A stretch of 64,000 nucleotides of DNA, taken from contig NC_073306.1 of the NCBI RefSeq assembly GCF_027595985.1, positions 157,439,219 to 157,503,218 on the forward strand, read 5' to 3'. Positions 23,163 through 34,500 of this stretch are shown piece after piece. Under the pieces are notes generated by a model that was not told the origin of the DNA, did no database searches, and was given only the letters and a program-made list of their open reading frames with translations. Numbering within the stretch: position 1 is the stretch's first letter; each line of letters begins with the position of its first letter. The position numbers and the translations under genes are program-made. This DNA is from Sorex araneus. Lineage: Eukaryota; Chordata; Mammalia; Eulipotyphla; Soricidae.

Positions 23163-23354
23163 AACTGGACAGATATCTGAATTGCATAAGAATATCTTAT
23201 CAATATGAGAGGATATATTTACTCACCTATTAGTCTTTTAGAAAGCAAGGATAATGCCTCCACCCTCAGGCGGGGCAGGGAGGGTGTCCGCTGGAACCAT
23301 TAAGAGGGGAAAACTCAGCCTCAGAAGCAGTTGGGAACATTTTCTGCATGTTTT

Positions 23355-23640
23355 TATTTTTTAAAATTTATTTTTATTTTATTTTTAATTTTATTTATTT
23401 TTTATTTTTTCACCGTGAGGTACAGTTACAGACTTACAAACTTTCATGCTTATGTTTCAGTCATACAATGATCGAGTACCCATCCCTCCACCAGTGCCCA
23501 TTCTCCACCACCAATGTTCCCAGTATCCCTCCCACCACCCCCACCTCATCCCCCCACCTGTTCTGCTTCTGTAGCAGGTGCATTCCCCTTTACTCTCTCT
23601 CTCCTTTAGGGTGTTGTGACTGCAATTCTGCATGTTTTTT
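23355..23640 (-). mobile_element. L1 3' UTR fragment, antisense
   Basis: A T-rich start and CACCGTGAGGTACAGTTACA, TACCCATCCCTCCACCAG and CATTCTCCACCACCAATG blocks are the reverse complement of the L1 3' UTR seen at 48645-49085. Confidence 0.8.
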
Positions 23641-24009
23641 AAAAGATATGTTTGGGAAGGCAAGAGGCACTGAGTACACTTTTTTCTGAAAAGGGTGGTG
23701 TAGGAAAATAAATTTGGGAAGCTATGACAACTCAAACCAATAAGTCTTCTTTCTGATTCATGATACTATTATCTAATCATTCTAAAATTTATAGTATTTG
23801 GACACTATCAAGAATCAAATTAACACTGTTTTAATAACTCTAGAGTCATGATAAACTAGTTCAGAATCCTGATTCCACTGTCTGCTAACTGTATGATTTG
23901 GAATAAATAAGTTCTCATAGACCCTGTTTCAACATGTATAAAATGGGGATGACCATACAAACTAAATGAAATACATGTCATGGCTTTGCTTAGTTTCTGG
24001 CATAGGTGT

Positions 24010-24400
24010 TAGTTAAAATAATAACTGAGGGCCAGGCAGGATCCCTGGTACAGAGGTTCAGGTTCATAGTTTCTGGTAAAATCATTGCTTAATGAATATT
24101 AGTTAAAGTAATAAAACTGAGGGCCAGACAGAACCTCAAGTACAGAGGTTAGGTGCATGACCCAAGTTAAGTCCTCAACACACATGTGTTCCAGAGCATC
24201 TCTGGGTGTAGCTGGAGGCCTCCCCACAAGCATCACCAAGCATGGCCTAGGAGAGTCTCCAAAACTGCCAGAGTGAGCCTGGTGGAATGTAGCATTGCAA
24301 CCCTGAACCTAGCACTGAACAATGGGCCAATTATTGCCTGGAGGGGCCCCCAGAACTACTGAGCACCACTTGGGAGGTCTTGCCCCCAAAGCAATGAGAA
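24010..24400 (+). mobile_element. Possible worn SINE with local duplication
   Basis: CTGAGGGCCAG with GTACAGAGGTT occurs at about 24022 and again at 24117, the second continuing into a CCAAGTTAAGTCCTCAACAC box B-like and SINE-like body. Weak. Confidence 0.35.
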
Positions 24401-24780
24401 AAACCAGGAAATTATGATTATAATGTACAAAGCAATATGATCAACTTCTACATATGAGAACACATAGCCACTGCCTTAAGGAGCCTAGTATCGTAGAAGT
24501 CAAGACATGAAAACAGCATAGTATAGGCAAGAGAACAATGATGGGTGGCCATGATACAATGTTCACAAATTGATGCTGCCACCAATATCTCTTACCCACT
24601 AAAGAATTTTCCACATGACACTGCAGTTCTTTCTAAATCATATCTATAGTAGTGGCTTTGTCTATGCTGAAATTGTTGATGGCTTCCTTTTACCTACACA
24701 AAACAGTGTGGGGTGGACATTACACTACCCATGATATATGTGTTCCCAAATCCCTGTGCATCCAGACTATAAAAGGTCAT

Positions 24781-24912
<132 letters not shown>

Positions 24913-25194
24913 GACAATGAAGGCAGGGAAAATTCTGGCTTTATTTTTTTCAAACAGATAAATAATAATGCCATTTTATTGAGGACATATATGCACCAGG
25001 TGCAACATAGATAATCCTCCCAACAAAAGAATTCATTTATAGAGACCAAAATTGAAGCCCAAAAAAGCTATCTTAGTTTGCTGGAATCCTGCTTTCTTCT
25101 CTTTAAAACCACACTTTTGAGATATTTCAAAAACCAGATAGTTTATCTGCTATTACCATATAGAGAAAGTCATATAATCTCGAGGATCAAAAAT

Positions 25195-25218
25195 TAAGTT
25201 CTCAGGTGTGGGAGATAA
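25195..25218 (+). mobile_element. SINE head interrupted by the ERV
   Basis: The bases GGTGTGGGAGATAA just left of the ERV continue at 32386 with TACAGCAGGTAGGGTGCTTG. Together they restore the start of a type 1 tRNA-derived SINE. The split confirms the ERV boundaries. Confidence 0.75.
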
Positions 25219-25908
25219 TGATGTCGGTGGGCCCCACGGGTGACTTTGGTGAAGCGGGGAGGAGAAAGACGGTCACTTTCTCTCCAGCCGCCTCTACCAC
25301 CCGGGACCCAGGGTTACTGGGTTCTTGTTTCGCTCGCGGAAAAGAATTTCAGGAGTAGACAAGCAGTGAAGTAAATAGATTTTATTCAGAGGTTTCTGAG
25401 GGAGGGAGGAAGGGATAAGTGGGACAGAGAATAGTAAGAATAACGCGCTCAAGAGAGAACGCGGGCTTCTCCAAGGGTGGAGAGAGCTCTACACACATCC
25501 TAGCACTGGACACGAAAGCATGAAAGTACACATCTCAAGGGGGAGATGCGGGCGACACATGTGCTCGGCCACATGGCACAAGCAGCACATGGGCTCAGGC
25601 AGCATATGCGCGCCCTTCCTTTGTTCAAGGTGGCCTTTATAGGGTTTCTTCAACCTGCCCCCACGTGGGGGCTTCTTCCCAGGTAAAAGTCCGTTGCTAA
25701 GGAGGTTACCAGGGAGGTTGGGAGTGGTGATGGCCTTCTTTGGGGAACCCCCTGGGGAGGGGTCTGTTGTCCTCAGGGTCTGCTGATGGTTTCTTCTGGG
25801 TCTTTTGTTTTCTTGAATCTGCACATCTTAAGAGTCCCCTTCCCAGAGACTCTGTTAAATCTCAATTTTCATTGCCAAGGGCCTTTCCCTATCTACCTGC
25901 CTACATCA
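25219..25908 (-). repeat. 3' LTR of the ERV
   Basis: This is the same 690-bp unit as the 5' LTR. The minus-strand TATAAAGG is at 25641-25634 and AATAAA at 25386-25381. It is preceded (higher coordinates) by a purine tract at about 25921-25909. The target duplication ATAA follows at 25218-25215. Confidence 0.93.
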
Positions 25909-25922
25909 TATTCCCCCCTAGA
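25909..25922 (-). promoter_or_regulatory. ERV polypurine tract
   Basis: Just upstream of the 3' LTR on the minus strand is CTAGGGGGGAATA followed by TGATGTAGG. It is the expected second-strand primer. A near copy of it (16 shared bases, CCCCCCTAGAGATTTC on the plus strand) recurs at 31586-31601 near the other end of the interior. Confidence 0.85.
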
Positions 25923-26689
25923 GATTTCACCACCTTAAATCTTTAAGGGGAAAACGGTCGGTGATCCATCTTCTGAAGCTGCTTCATGCTGACAGATGGG
26001 CGCAGACTCTGCCTATGTAAGGGGTGAAACCTCATGCTACCTTATGTGCCCCAGGCAATGACTTTGTTGGGTTTCTGAAGTTATCTGAAAGAAAAGATCA
26101 GATCAATTAGACTGAGGGATGGCACTTTGAAATGATTAGACCCTGGAGATGTGGAAGGTCCTTTCTGACCTAGTAAGGACAAAATAGTTTGCTATCTTAG
26201 AAAACATAAGAGTTAAAGCAACAGAAACCAAGCAACGTAATGCCATACCCATTTCTATTATAAATAAAATGAAAAAAGAATAACTGCTTCACCCATGGTT
26301 GATAGAAAATGACTTCCTATGTCCAGATTTTTCTAGTGGCATAGAAGCACCAAGCTACTTCTCAGACTGGAAAAGCTATCCATCCACTAAAGCTATCAAT
26401 TGGAACCAGTAGATATTTGTATCTTGAATATGAGCGTTTGATCATTTGCATGTCAATCTGCCAATCCTTTCCTCAGCAAGTTCCTTGAAGTTACAAGTGT
26501 TAGGAAAGGAGGCCCACAATTCATTAATGAAACAGAAAGCACAGTTCTGAGTTCCTTCCCATGAAAGATGGCTTTCACTTGTGTTGGAAGCTTAGTGTAA
26601 CCCTTTATCAATTTCCTTTTGAAAACCTTGTTCCAATGCCTATTGCTCCTCTTTTGCAGAGTATCTTAGATGAGTATTCTCTGGATGGG

Positions 26690-26945
26690 GTATTAATCCC
26701 ATGATGGAACGAGAATTAAGAGCTGTTAAAATTCTAGTTCTCTCCAAATGACTGTGTTCATAGAACTAAAAGTGAATACTTAGAACCAGTTTAGATGTCC
26801 ACACTTGGCACTGTAGCCAATTGACAGGTTGGGGGAAAGCAATTAATTCTGCACTTTGAGCTGAGGTTCCCCCCACTAAAGCTCTGGCTTCCAATACCCT
26901 GGTCAGACTAGTGACAGCATCTTCAACATTGAGTCTCACAGACTA
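26690..26945 (-). pseudogene. ERV pol RNase H remnant
   Basis: One minus-strand frame reads VLEARALVGGTSAQSAELIA, the strongly conserved helix of gammaretroviral RNase H that contains the catalytic Glu. About 60 bases on, after a frame break, a short block resembling the RERGILT region of the same domain can be seen. Reverse transcriptase upstream and integrase downstream are not recognisable. The relic's place near the 3' side fits the element's orientation. Confidence 0.65.
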
Positions 26946-29900
26946 GACTGCTTACTTTACAGTCAGCAAAACACATTGTACCTGAATTACTCAAAAGGGA
27001 TACCTTTCAGATCAAGATTAGAATACATTTACTAGATCACTCTGTAGAATTTGAATCTGATTCTTTAAAAAGCAAGTTACAGAAACATGGTTTTCTCTCC
27101 ACCTTCATTTTAAAATTTGCCTGATGGCTTAACAAATCTGACTTGTTCTTTTGCATAAATGCAGCAAGATTGGAGAACTCTCCATTTGGGGTACCCCATT
27201 ATTTACTGAGAAGTCCTGGGGGTTGGCTAAAGACAGGAGGCACACCAATAATGGCATTAATTCTATGTGGCACGTCAGAGTTACCCAGGCCTGGCCAAAA
27301 ATGTCCCACGATGAACTGGATGGTCTCAAGCCTTCAGGTTGAACTGGAGGTGGCCTTGGGCCTCATTTTCTGTAGAGGCATCCTGGTTTCCAGGGTTTTT
27401 CTTGATGCTGAGTAGGCCCAGATTGTGTCAGTCACACAGATTGCCGGATTTCTCATTTTCCATAGCAGTGATGATTTCCATTCTTTCCTTAAGCCAACCG
27501 GCCTCTAGGGTCTCCCTGAGGTTTGTAGGGTACTTGAAACAGTACCTGTTAAATACCTGCTCCTGTCATTTAGACCAATCCCTTGACTCTTTCCCTGAAA
27601 GAGGGCCTTGGGGTCCCATAACTGATTTTCCTGTCTGCATGAGGGGTAGACCCTATTACAGAGAGGAAAGACTTTTATCTGGATTTATGCAAACCAACAT
27701 AGTGCCATGAAGCATCAAAAACATAATGAGGGTACAAAGAAGAGAAAAACATTTCACTTTACTCACAGTGAGATGCAACACACCCATTTGTTGTGGGTCC
27801 TAGTCAAAGAAGCTAAAATCTGTAGAGAAAAAGTGTGCAATTTAACATCATATTTAACCCATTCAATCCCATGTTGAAAACCTTGACTTCCCATTAATGA
27901 GAGCACTGTACTGGAAGTCCAGTGTACAGTTAGACATGTCTAATTCATTTAATCCCATTTGAAAAACACTTGATTTTCCACAACTTTTGAAGAATTCAAT
28001 TATCTAAGAGCACTGTAACAGGAATCCAGACAATCCATCCAATATCTCTTCCATAGATCCTACCAAAAACATACTAGAACAATTTCTGCATGTGATTTAA
28101 AGAGTTTCTTAAAACAGTGATCAGTTTCTTTCCTTCAAACACAACCTCAAACCTTCTACACATTCTTTTACATTCATTCTGTCCTGTAACTTTCCTTCAA
28201 CCCATTTCAAAATCAACTTCACTTTAACAGGATTCCTTTCCTTTTTCCAACTGATGATATCTGCATCCATTATCTTTCTGACTTAAGACATACATCTATA
28301 TTCTTTATAGTCATCCCACAAACTTAAACTCTTATTTTACTGAACTCAGTACAACATGATTTCCCAAATTTGGACACAAATTACCAATCATTTCATTTAA
28401 CATGACAAAACTAATTGCAGTGTTATTTCAAAAGCATCAGGTCAGTTCTATAGATATTCAACAACTTTAAAGATGCTCACAACTAAAGTTCTTACAACAT
28501 ATTCATTGGGCAAAGGTTCACTCCACATTAGAAATTAACCAGGAGACATCTTAGAATTCTGATTTCTAGGAAGACATAAATATAAAGATTAAAACACTTA
28601 TAGATACCATAAAAACATTAAGGATCTCACACTTGCATACAAACTTCTCTGTGATGGTCAGAGCTAGATATGATACCTAGTGACAAAGCTTTGCAATGAA
28701 TAAAGTTATCAGAATAATAACATTCATTTTCATGTACTGGACAGACTGATTTAACAATAGCAAAATTTCCCACATTTTCCATGAAATTCTCCATTCTTAT
28801 CTCAAACTTCAACCAAGGCACAATGCCATGGCTTCAGACTATCAGGCAGACACCTGAGATTAATCTATTATAATTATTTGCTAAGTATCTCTAGAAATTT
28901 TAGTTACCAAAAGTCTCAGATCAAATAAAACACTTGTTGAATAAATTTTACAACCAATTTTATAACTCTAGAAACTCATATTTTGACTAAACTATTATTC
29001 TTTGAACCTGCTTTTCCACAATTATTTCAGCTCACATTCCAATAATCCAATGCAGATGCATATGTACACTGACACAACAGCATAAGACCTTTAAACCATC
29101 AATTTTTTATGAAACATGAGTAAACCTTCTTTGGCTTAAATCCAATAGTTCTTGTATCTTAGTTATTTCAAATCATGAGCTTTCTAACTTTAACAATCCC
29201 ATAATACAAACATGCTTTCAGACACAGAAAGAGCCCTTTTTCCTTTTTTAACTAACTTTGATAATAGCATAGAAAAAAAACACTTGGACTGTCAATGTTT
29301 ATGGAAACATAAGAAAACTTTATTTTGATGGCTTCTGTACCTCTGTTTGTAAACTGGCTAAATTCCTCATTAAGATTGGCTGAGTCTTGTAAGATAAAGC
29401 CTTGAATTCTCTGAACTCTTTATTTCACTTTAGTTTTAGGCGTTACTTCTGCAGCTCTTCCTAGATAGTACAGATTCTGAAGTTCAGAAGAATTACAACA
29501 GTTAATAGCCATTAGTGTTCTTACAATAAGAAATCTAGATTGAGAATTTTGCATTCTCCGTAGGCTCAACATTCTGATAAGAAATCTTTGTTTAAACCCA
29601 GTCTAACAAGTTCCAAAAAACACCTCAACCCTTTAAATTGCTTGACTACATACACTTTGATCTCTTGTAGTGATCCTGCTTTCCCTGGTCTAATTTTTAC
29701 TGCTGATTTTCACTCTGACTCCAACACTCAAGTTCAAGTGTTCCACATAGAGACAGACAAGACAGACAGACAGACAGACAGACAATGAACTTACTAACAA
29801 AAACACCACTACATGTGCACATGTATACATTTGATCGATCAATCTGACCCTTCAAAAAAATGGCAGGGAGAGAACTGACAGACTGAGAAAGGAAGGAGCA

Positions 29901-30199
29901 GTTCCCAGGGCAAAGTTAAGCCCTGTCGGCCGATTGGGAACATTGCTCCCCGTTTCTCTGCCTGACCAGCCAGTTTACTGCTTGTTAAAAATGGGTCAAG
30001 AAAGCGCTTTTGTTGATACAAGCCGGCAAAACTATGACCAAGTTGTTGAAACTTAAGGTTGCCAGATGTTACCATTTTAAGATCAAGATTACTTCTGAGG
30101 CAGGGAGCTAGTATCTTCTTATCAAATGTGGGGATAAACCACCTTAGTGACACACTTCTTCATTCTTGATATTAAATCTTCTGCTTTGATAATCCTACT
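26946..30199 (-). other. ERV interior without recognisable genes
   Basis: About 3.2 kb between the gag and RNase H relics is A/T-rich with no open frame that I can assign to capsid, protease or reverse transcriptase. A GACA simple repeat lies at 29755-29784. The interior may be foreign or heavily decayed filler, as in non-autonomous ERVs. Confidence 0.6.
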
Positions 30200-30426
30200 T
30201 CTTTCGTTACCTGCAAAAGATCTGACTGCAAAATGGTCTGGTAATGCAAACTGCCATTCACTGGCCATCTTTCCCCATGCTCTAGATTATATTCAAGCCA
30301 TATGGTGTTACAGAGGTCAACAAGATATTCCTTATTTAAACTATCTAGCTGGAGGCTCTTCCAAATGTTTTAATTTAACAAGCAACCCAGAGGGGAATTT
30401 TTAGGTATTGAAGTTGAGTTGCCCAT
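30200..30426 (-). pseudogene. ERV gag matrix remnant
   Basis: Translation from ATG at 30426 gives MGNSTS, a typical N-myristoylation start, then a TAA at codon 19. The same frame continues for about 55 codons with LVDLCNTIWLEYNLEHGERW and PVNGSLHYQTILQSDLL. The spacing of W, Y and WP-NG residues recalls the matrix domain of HERV-H/F-like class I elements. It ends in further stops near 30190, and no capsid or nucleocapsid region is recognisable after it. The assignment is from remembered family features, not an alignment. Confidence 0.65.
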
Positions 30427-30520
30427 GTTTTTTGTTTTTTTGTTTTTAGTACCAGCAACAACCTAGGGAAGAAAAAAACCTAAGACAGGATGGTCCTTGA
30501 GCAAAAACTACTCTCCAGGG

Positions 30521-30890
30521 CTTCGCTTCGGCCTCTCCCGAGGGGACTCTAACCCCCCGAGTATTGGCCTACACTTTGGCCTCTCCCGAGGGGACTCTAA
30601 CCCCCCGAGTATTGGCCTACGCTTTGGCCTCTCCCGAGGGGACTCTAACCCCTCGTAGTGGCCTTGGCCATTCCCGAGGGGACTCTAACCCCCCGAGTAT
30701 TGGCCTACGCTTTGGCCTCTCCCGAGGGGACTCTAACCCCTCGTAGTGGCCTTGGCCATTCCCGAGGGGACTCTAACCCCCCGAGTATTGGCCTACACTT
30801 TGGCCTCTCCCGAGGGGACTCTAACCCCTCGTAGTGGCCTTGGCCATTCCCGAGGGGACTCTAACCCCCCGAGCATTGGCCTTCACTCAG
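30521..30890. repeat. VNTR in the ERV leader
   Basis: Eight copies of the core CCCGAGGGGACTCTAACCCC occur at 43-46 bp spacing. Two alternating unit types are present: one continuing CCGAGTATTGGCCTAC, the other TCGTAGTGGCCTTGGCCATT. It lies between the primer site and the gag start, where packaging signals normally sit. Plus-strand frames through it repeat ASPEGTLTPR and are not viral genes. Confidence 0.9.
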
Positions 30891-31669
30891 AGGCTCATTG
30901 GATTTGGACCGTCTCCATCAATGGCCTCTGCTTCTGCCGCAGGCGTCCCTGGGCAGGCCTGGCACCGGGCAGACCCACAGCTGTGTGCCCGAGCCGAACC
31001 TAATGCTGTGGTCTTAAAGAAACCCTGCTCCTTGAAAGAAGTTCTGCCTTTCTTAGCTTGCTACATCTTCCCTGCTTTTACCTTTTTTTTTTCTTCAGTC
31101 TCACTTTGTCTAGAGCTAAACATGCTGGCTGCCTTCATTAGCATTACAATCGACCTCTAGCTAATCCTTTAATCGGACAGCGACTGGGTGGGGAAAGGAT
31201 GTCCTTCCTGGATGTTGATTCACTTTAGTTTCCCAGAACCTTCCCACTAGTGGGCTTCCCTCCCATTCCTCCCACAGTGAACAGTGACGCGAGACAGACA
31301 AAGGAGGGGTGCCTCTTTGCAGAGACCACTCAGATGCTTGCCTGGCCGGTGGAGAACTTAGCCGTAGTGGTTCAGCATTGTGACTTGCGACCGGCAGCTA
31401 TGCCAATGCCACCCTTGACCGTACGTTCTCCATGGAATCGCAGGCAGCCCACTCGAGCTCCGTGACTTAGAGGGACTTTAAGAGTGCCAGGTCGTGGAGC
31501 CACAAAATCACGCCTGATAGGAGGACCTATCAGGGTGCTCATGCACACACACATTCACACAGAGGTTATCACATTCCTCCCTTATCCCCCCTAGAGATTT
31601 CCAAGGGAGCATACCTCCACAGAAGATTTTCCACAGATTACCTCCTTCTTCGTGGATTTCTTCACTGCT

Positions 31670-31688
31670 ACTCCTGGCTGGCTCGCCA
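31670..31688 (-). promoter_or_regulatory. ERV primer-binding site for tRNA-Arg
   Basis: Three bases inside the 5' LTR, the minus strand reads TGGCGAGCCAGCCAGGAGT. This is the complement of the 3' end of mammalian tRNA-Arg (…ACTCCTGGCTGGCTCG plus CCA) over 19 bases. The position and length are those of a retroviral primer site, and it fixes the element's orientation independently of the coding relics. Confidence 0.9.
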
Positions 31689-31691
31689 AAA

Positions 31692-32381
31692 TGATGTCGG
31701 TGGGCCCCACGGGTGACTTTGGTGAAGCGGGGAGGAGAAAGACGGTCACTTTCTCTCCAGCCGCCTCTACCACCCGGGACCCAGGGTTACTGGGTTCTTG
31801 TTTCGCTCGCGGAAAAGAATTTCAGGAGTAGACAAGCAGTGAAGTAAATAGATTTTATTCAGAGGTTTCTGAGGGAGGGAGGAAGGGATAAGTGGGACAG
31901 AGAATAGTAAGAATAACGCGCTCAAGAGAGAACGCGGGCTTCTCCAAGGGTGGAGAGAGCTCTACACACATCCTAGCACTGGACACGAAAGCATGAAAGT
32001 ACACATCTCAAGGGGGAGATGCGGGCGACACATGTGCTCGGCCACATGGCACAAGCAGCACATGGGCTCAGGCAGCATATGCGCGCCCTTCCTTTGTTCA
32101 AGGTGGCCTTTATAGGGTTTCTTCAACCTGCCCCCACGTGGGGGCTTCTTCCCAGGTAAAAGTCCGTTGCTAAGGAGGTTACCAGGGAGGTTGGGAGTGG
32201 TGATGGCCTTCTTTGGGGAACCCCCTGGGGAGGGGTCTGTTGTCCTCAGGGTCTGCTGATGGTTTCTTCTGGGTCTTTTGTTTTCTTGAATCTGCACATC
32301 TTAAGAGTCCCCTTCCCAGAGACTCTGTTAAATCTCAATTTTCATTGCCAAGGGCCTTTCCCTATCTACCTGCCTACATCA
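31692..32381 (-). repeat. 5' LTR of the ERV
   Basis: The LTR is 690 bp and begins TG and ends CA in either reading. On the minus strand a TATAAAGG promoter box lies at 32114-32107 and AATAAA at 31859-31854, giving a U3-R-U5 order that reads into the interior. By eye I found no difference from the other LTR at 25219-25908, offset by 6473. A shared 111-codon frame within it is not a known viral gene. Confidence 0.93.
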
Positions 32382-32520
32382 ATAATACAGCAGGTAGGGT
32401 GCTTGCCTGCACACAGCAGGTCCAGGTTTGACTCCTGACACCCATATGATCCCTGAAGCCTATCAGGAGTGATTTCTGAGTGCAGAGTCAGGAAAAGCCA
32501 CCGAGGATCAAACCCAGGAG
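32382..32520 (+). mobile_element. SINE body, right of the ERV insertion
   Basis: This is the rest of the interrupted SINE: box B-like CCAGGTTTGACTCCTG, then the CAGGAGTGATTTCTGAGTGC body and an A-rich end near 32540. It is older than the ERV, which sits in its A-box region. Confidence 0.8.
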
Positions 32521-33105
32521 AAAAAGAGTTTAAAAAAAAAAACACCTTATTTTCAGCAAGTATATTGACCCCAAAGCAGAAAGGCATCATTTTTGATGCA
32601 AAGTGAGGGCAATCATAATGAAAAATTTTCCCCTTGGATTCTGAGGGGAGCAGTGGGAACTGGGTACATTAATCTCTCTGATTTTATCAGTGACTTACAA
32701 AACTACATATAACTTGCTATGAAAATGTGTAGGTTGTTATGAGAGATGTGGATGGATGTAGGAATTAACAAAATTTGTCTCAGTTGTATGATTTCAATTG
32801 TTTCTAAATAATGACTTTACACACTGAATAATTTGAAAAATCATCTGCAGGTATACTGCATGGTGATATGATATGATTCTCAGGTAGATAATTATAGTTA
32901 TCTTCATGAATCTACTACAAATAATCTCCACATCCAAATAAAGCCTGTTGGACAGTATCTCTGGTGACAAATAGAAGAATTACTAAGGAAATATTATAAA
33001 TGGGTAATTTTCTCTTAACTTCCCACAGAATTTTTTTCTTTTTCTTCTTCCTCCTCCTCCTCCTATTCCTCCCTCTTTCCCTCCCCACTCCTCCTCTTCC
33101 TCCTC

Positions 33106-33700
33106 TGTTGCGTGAACGTTCGTGCAGTCAGAGGCGCTGAGATAGGAACGCGGAAGAAATGCATTGATTGGAGGACTAAGGCCCGCTCTGGCTCTTAGCA
33201 AAGGCAGAGGGCCTCGTGGACCTCCTTTTAATGATCATGGTACCTCTAAAGGACGCAATATAGTGACATCACCAAAGGCATCAAAAAATGTTACAGGGAG
33301 AACATTGAGACAATGGAAACATATTGTTTCCTTGTATGGGTAGGTCTTGGGAAAAGAATACAGAACTGAGAAGGAAAAAATACAAAACCGAAACTGAAAC
33401 CTTCTACAGGCACCTGGATTTACATCCCAAAGACAAAGCTGGGCCTGCACCTGAAATCTACAATTTACAATATCAAAGGTCAGGCCTGGCTAACACCATC
33501 TGCATGTCAAAGACCAGCCAGGCTTCTGTGAGAGAAGGAAAAACTGCTCTTTTCAGTATGCTGAAATTATTTTTCTGAAGGCAGCTTGAAGGGGGAAAAT
33601 GCTCAGCTTCATCCAAACCAGTCAGGACACACGAGGTCTCGCCCATTTTCATGGGTCCCTATGTTCCTGTCTGTAGTACGGTACAGTATACATGGGCTCG
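33106..33700 (-). mobile_element. LTR-like element family C, copy 2
   Basis: This is the uninterrupted relative of 3578-4905. It starts TGTTGCGTGAACGTTCG and shares the CAGGCTTCTGTGAGA and CCTGTCTGYAGTAC blocks. It has about 60 extra bases near 33600-33660, and its right end is not clean; a poly-pyrimidine tract abuts the left end. Confidence 0.65.
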
Positions 33701-33714
33701 CCCTGATAGCTCAG

Positions 33715-33751
33715 TCCAGCCCCAACACTCCTCCTCCTCCTCCTCCTTCTT

Positions 33752-33794
<43 letters not shown>
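33715..33794. repeat. (CCT)n and (GT)n tract
   Basis: CTCCTCCTCCTCC followed by about 19 GT units. Confidence 0.95.
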
Positions 33795-33795
<1 letters not shown>

Positions 33796-33811
33796 GTTTT
33801 GTTTTGTTGTT

Positions 33812-33975
33812 TTTGTGTTTTGTGGTCAAACTCAGCTGTGCTCAGGGCTTATTCCACACTCTGCACTCAGGAACAGTTCTTGGCCGTGCTTGGGGAACAC
33901 TGTGGGATGCCAGGGATCCAACTCAGGCATGCAAGGCAAACACCCTCCCTGCTATACTATCGCTATGCCCATCCA
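33812..33975 (-). mobile_element. Type 1 SINE, antisense
   Basis: CTGTGCTCAGGGCTTATTCC body and GCAAGGCAAACACCCTCCCT head in reverse. Confidence 0.8.
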
Positions 33976-33984
33976 CAGAATTTC

Positions 33985-34500
33985 TTTTTTTTATTTTTTT
34001 TTTTATTTTTTTTTATAATTTATTTATTTTTAATTAGAGAATCACCGTGAGGGTACAGTTACAGATTTATACACTTTTGTGCTTATAATTCCCTCATACA
34101 AAGTTCGGGAACCCATCCCTTCACCAGTGCCCATTCTCCACCACCCGTAAACCCGGCGTCCCTCCCACCCTCCCCAATCCCATCTCCCCCCCACCCCACC
34201 CTGCCACTGTGGCAGGGCATTCCCTTCTGTTCTCTCTCTCTAATTAGCTGTTGTGGTTTGCAATAAAGGTGTTGAGTGGCCGCTGTGCTCAGTCTCTAGC
34301 CCTCATTCAGCCCGCAACTCCCTTCCCCCACATGGCCTTCAACTACAATGTAGTTGGTGATCGCTTCTCTGAGTTGCCCTTTCCCCGGAACGTGAGGCCA
34401 GCCGCGAAGCCATGGGGTCAACCTCCTGGTACTTATTTCTACGGTTCTTGGGTATTAGTCTCCCACTCTGATATTCTATATACCATAGATGAGTGCAGTC
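33985..34500 (-). mobile_element. L1 3' UTR fragment, antisense
   Basis: A T-rich run then CACCGTGAGGGTACAGTTAC and GAACCCATCCCTTCACCAG blocks, continuing through pyrimidine-rich DNA to about 34500 (CTCCCACTCTGATATTC). Confidence 0.75.

Larger units (their letters stand above)
25219..32381 (-). mobile_element. Full-length young endogenous retrovirus, minus strand
   Basis: The 7163-bp provirus has two 690-bp LTRs that look identical, flanked by the 4-bp target duplication ATAA (25215-25218 and 32382-32385). On the minus strand the order is 5' LTR (32381-31692), tRNA-Arg primer site (31688-31670), a long leader with a VNTR, a gag matrix remnant with MG start (30426-30200), a decayed interior, an RNase H remnant (26945-26690), a purine tract and the 3' LTR (25908-25219). 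The 4-bp duplication and recognisable relics suit a class I (gammaretrovirus-like) ERV. No gene is intact. Integrase and env would have to fit in the 0.8 kb before the 3' LTR and I see neither. It sits inside a SINE whose halves rejoin exactly once one ATAA copy is removed. Confidence 0.93.

Noticed and set aside
30521-30890. CRISPR-like regular repeat
   Set aside because: The spacers are themselves repeated and the host is a mammal; it is a minisatellite in an ERV leader.
25489-32297. Identical 111-codon frame at 25489-25824 and 31962-32297
   Set aside because: It lies within the ERV LTRs, spans their promoter and shows no known viral motif; its duplication follows from the LTRs.
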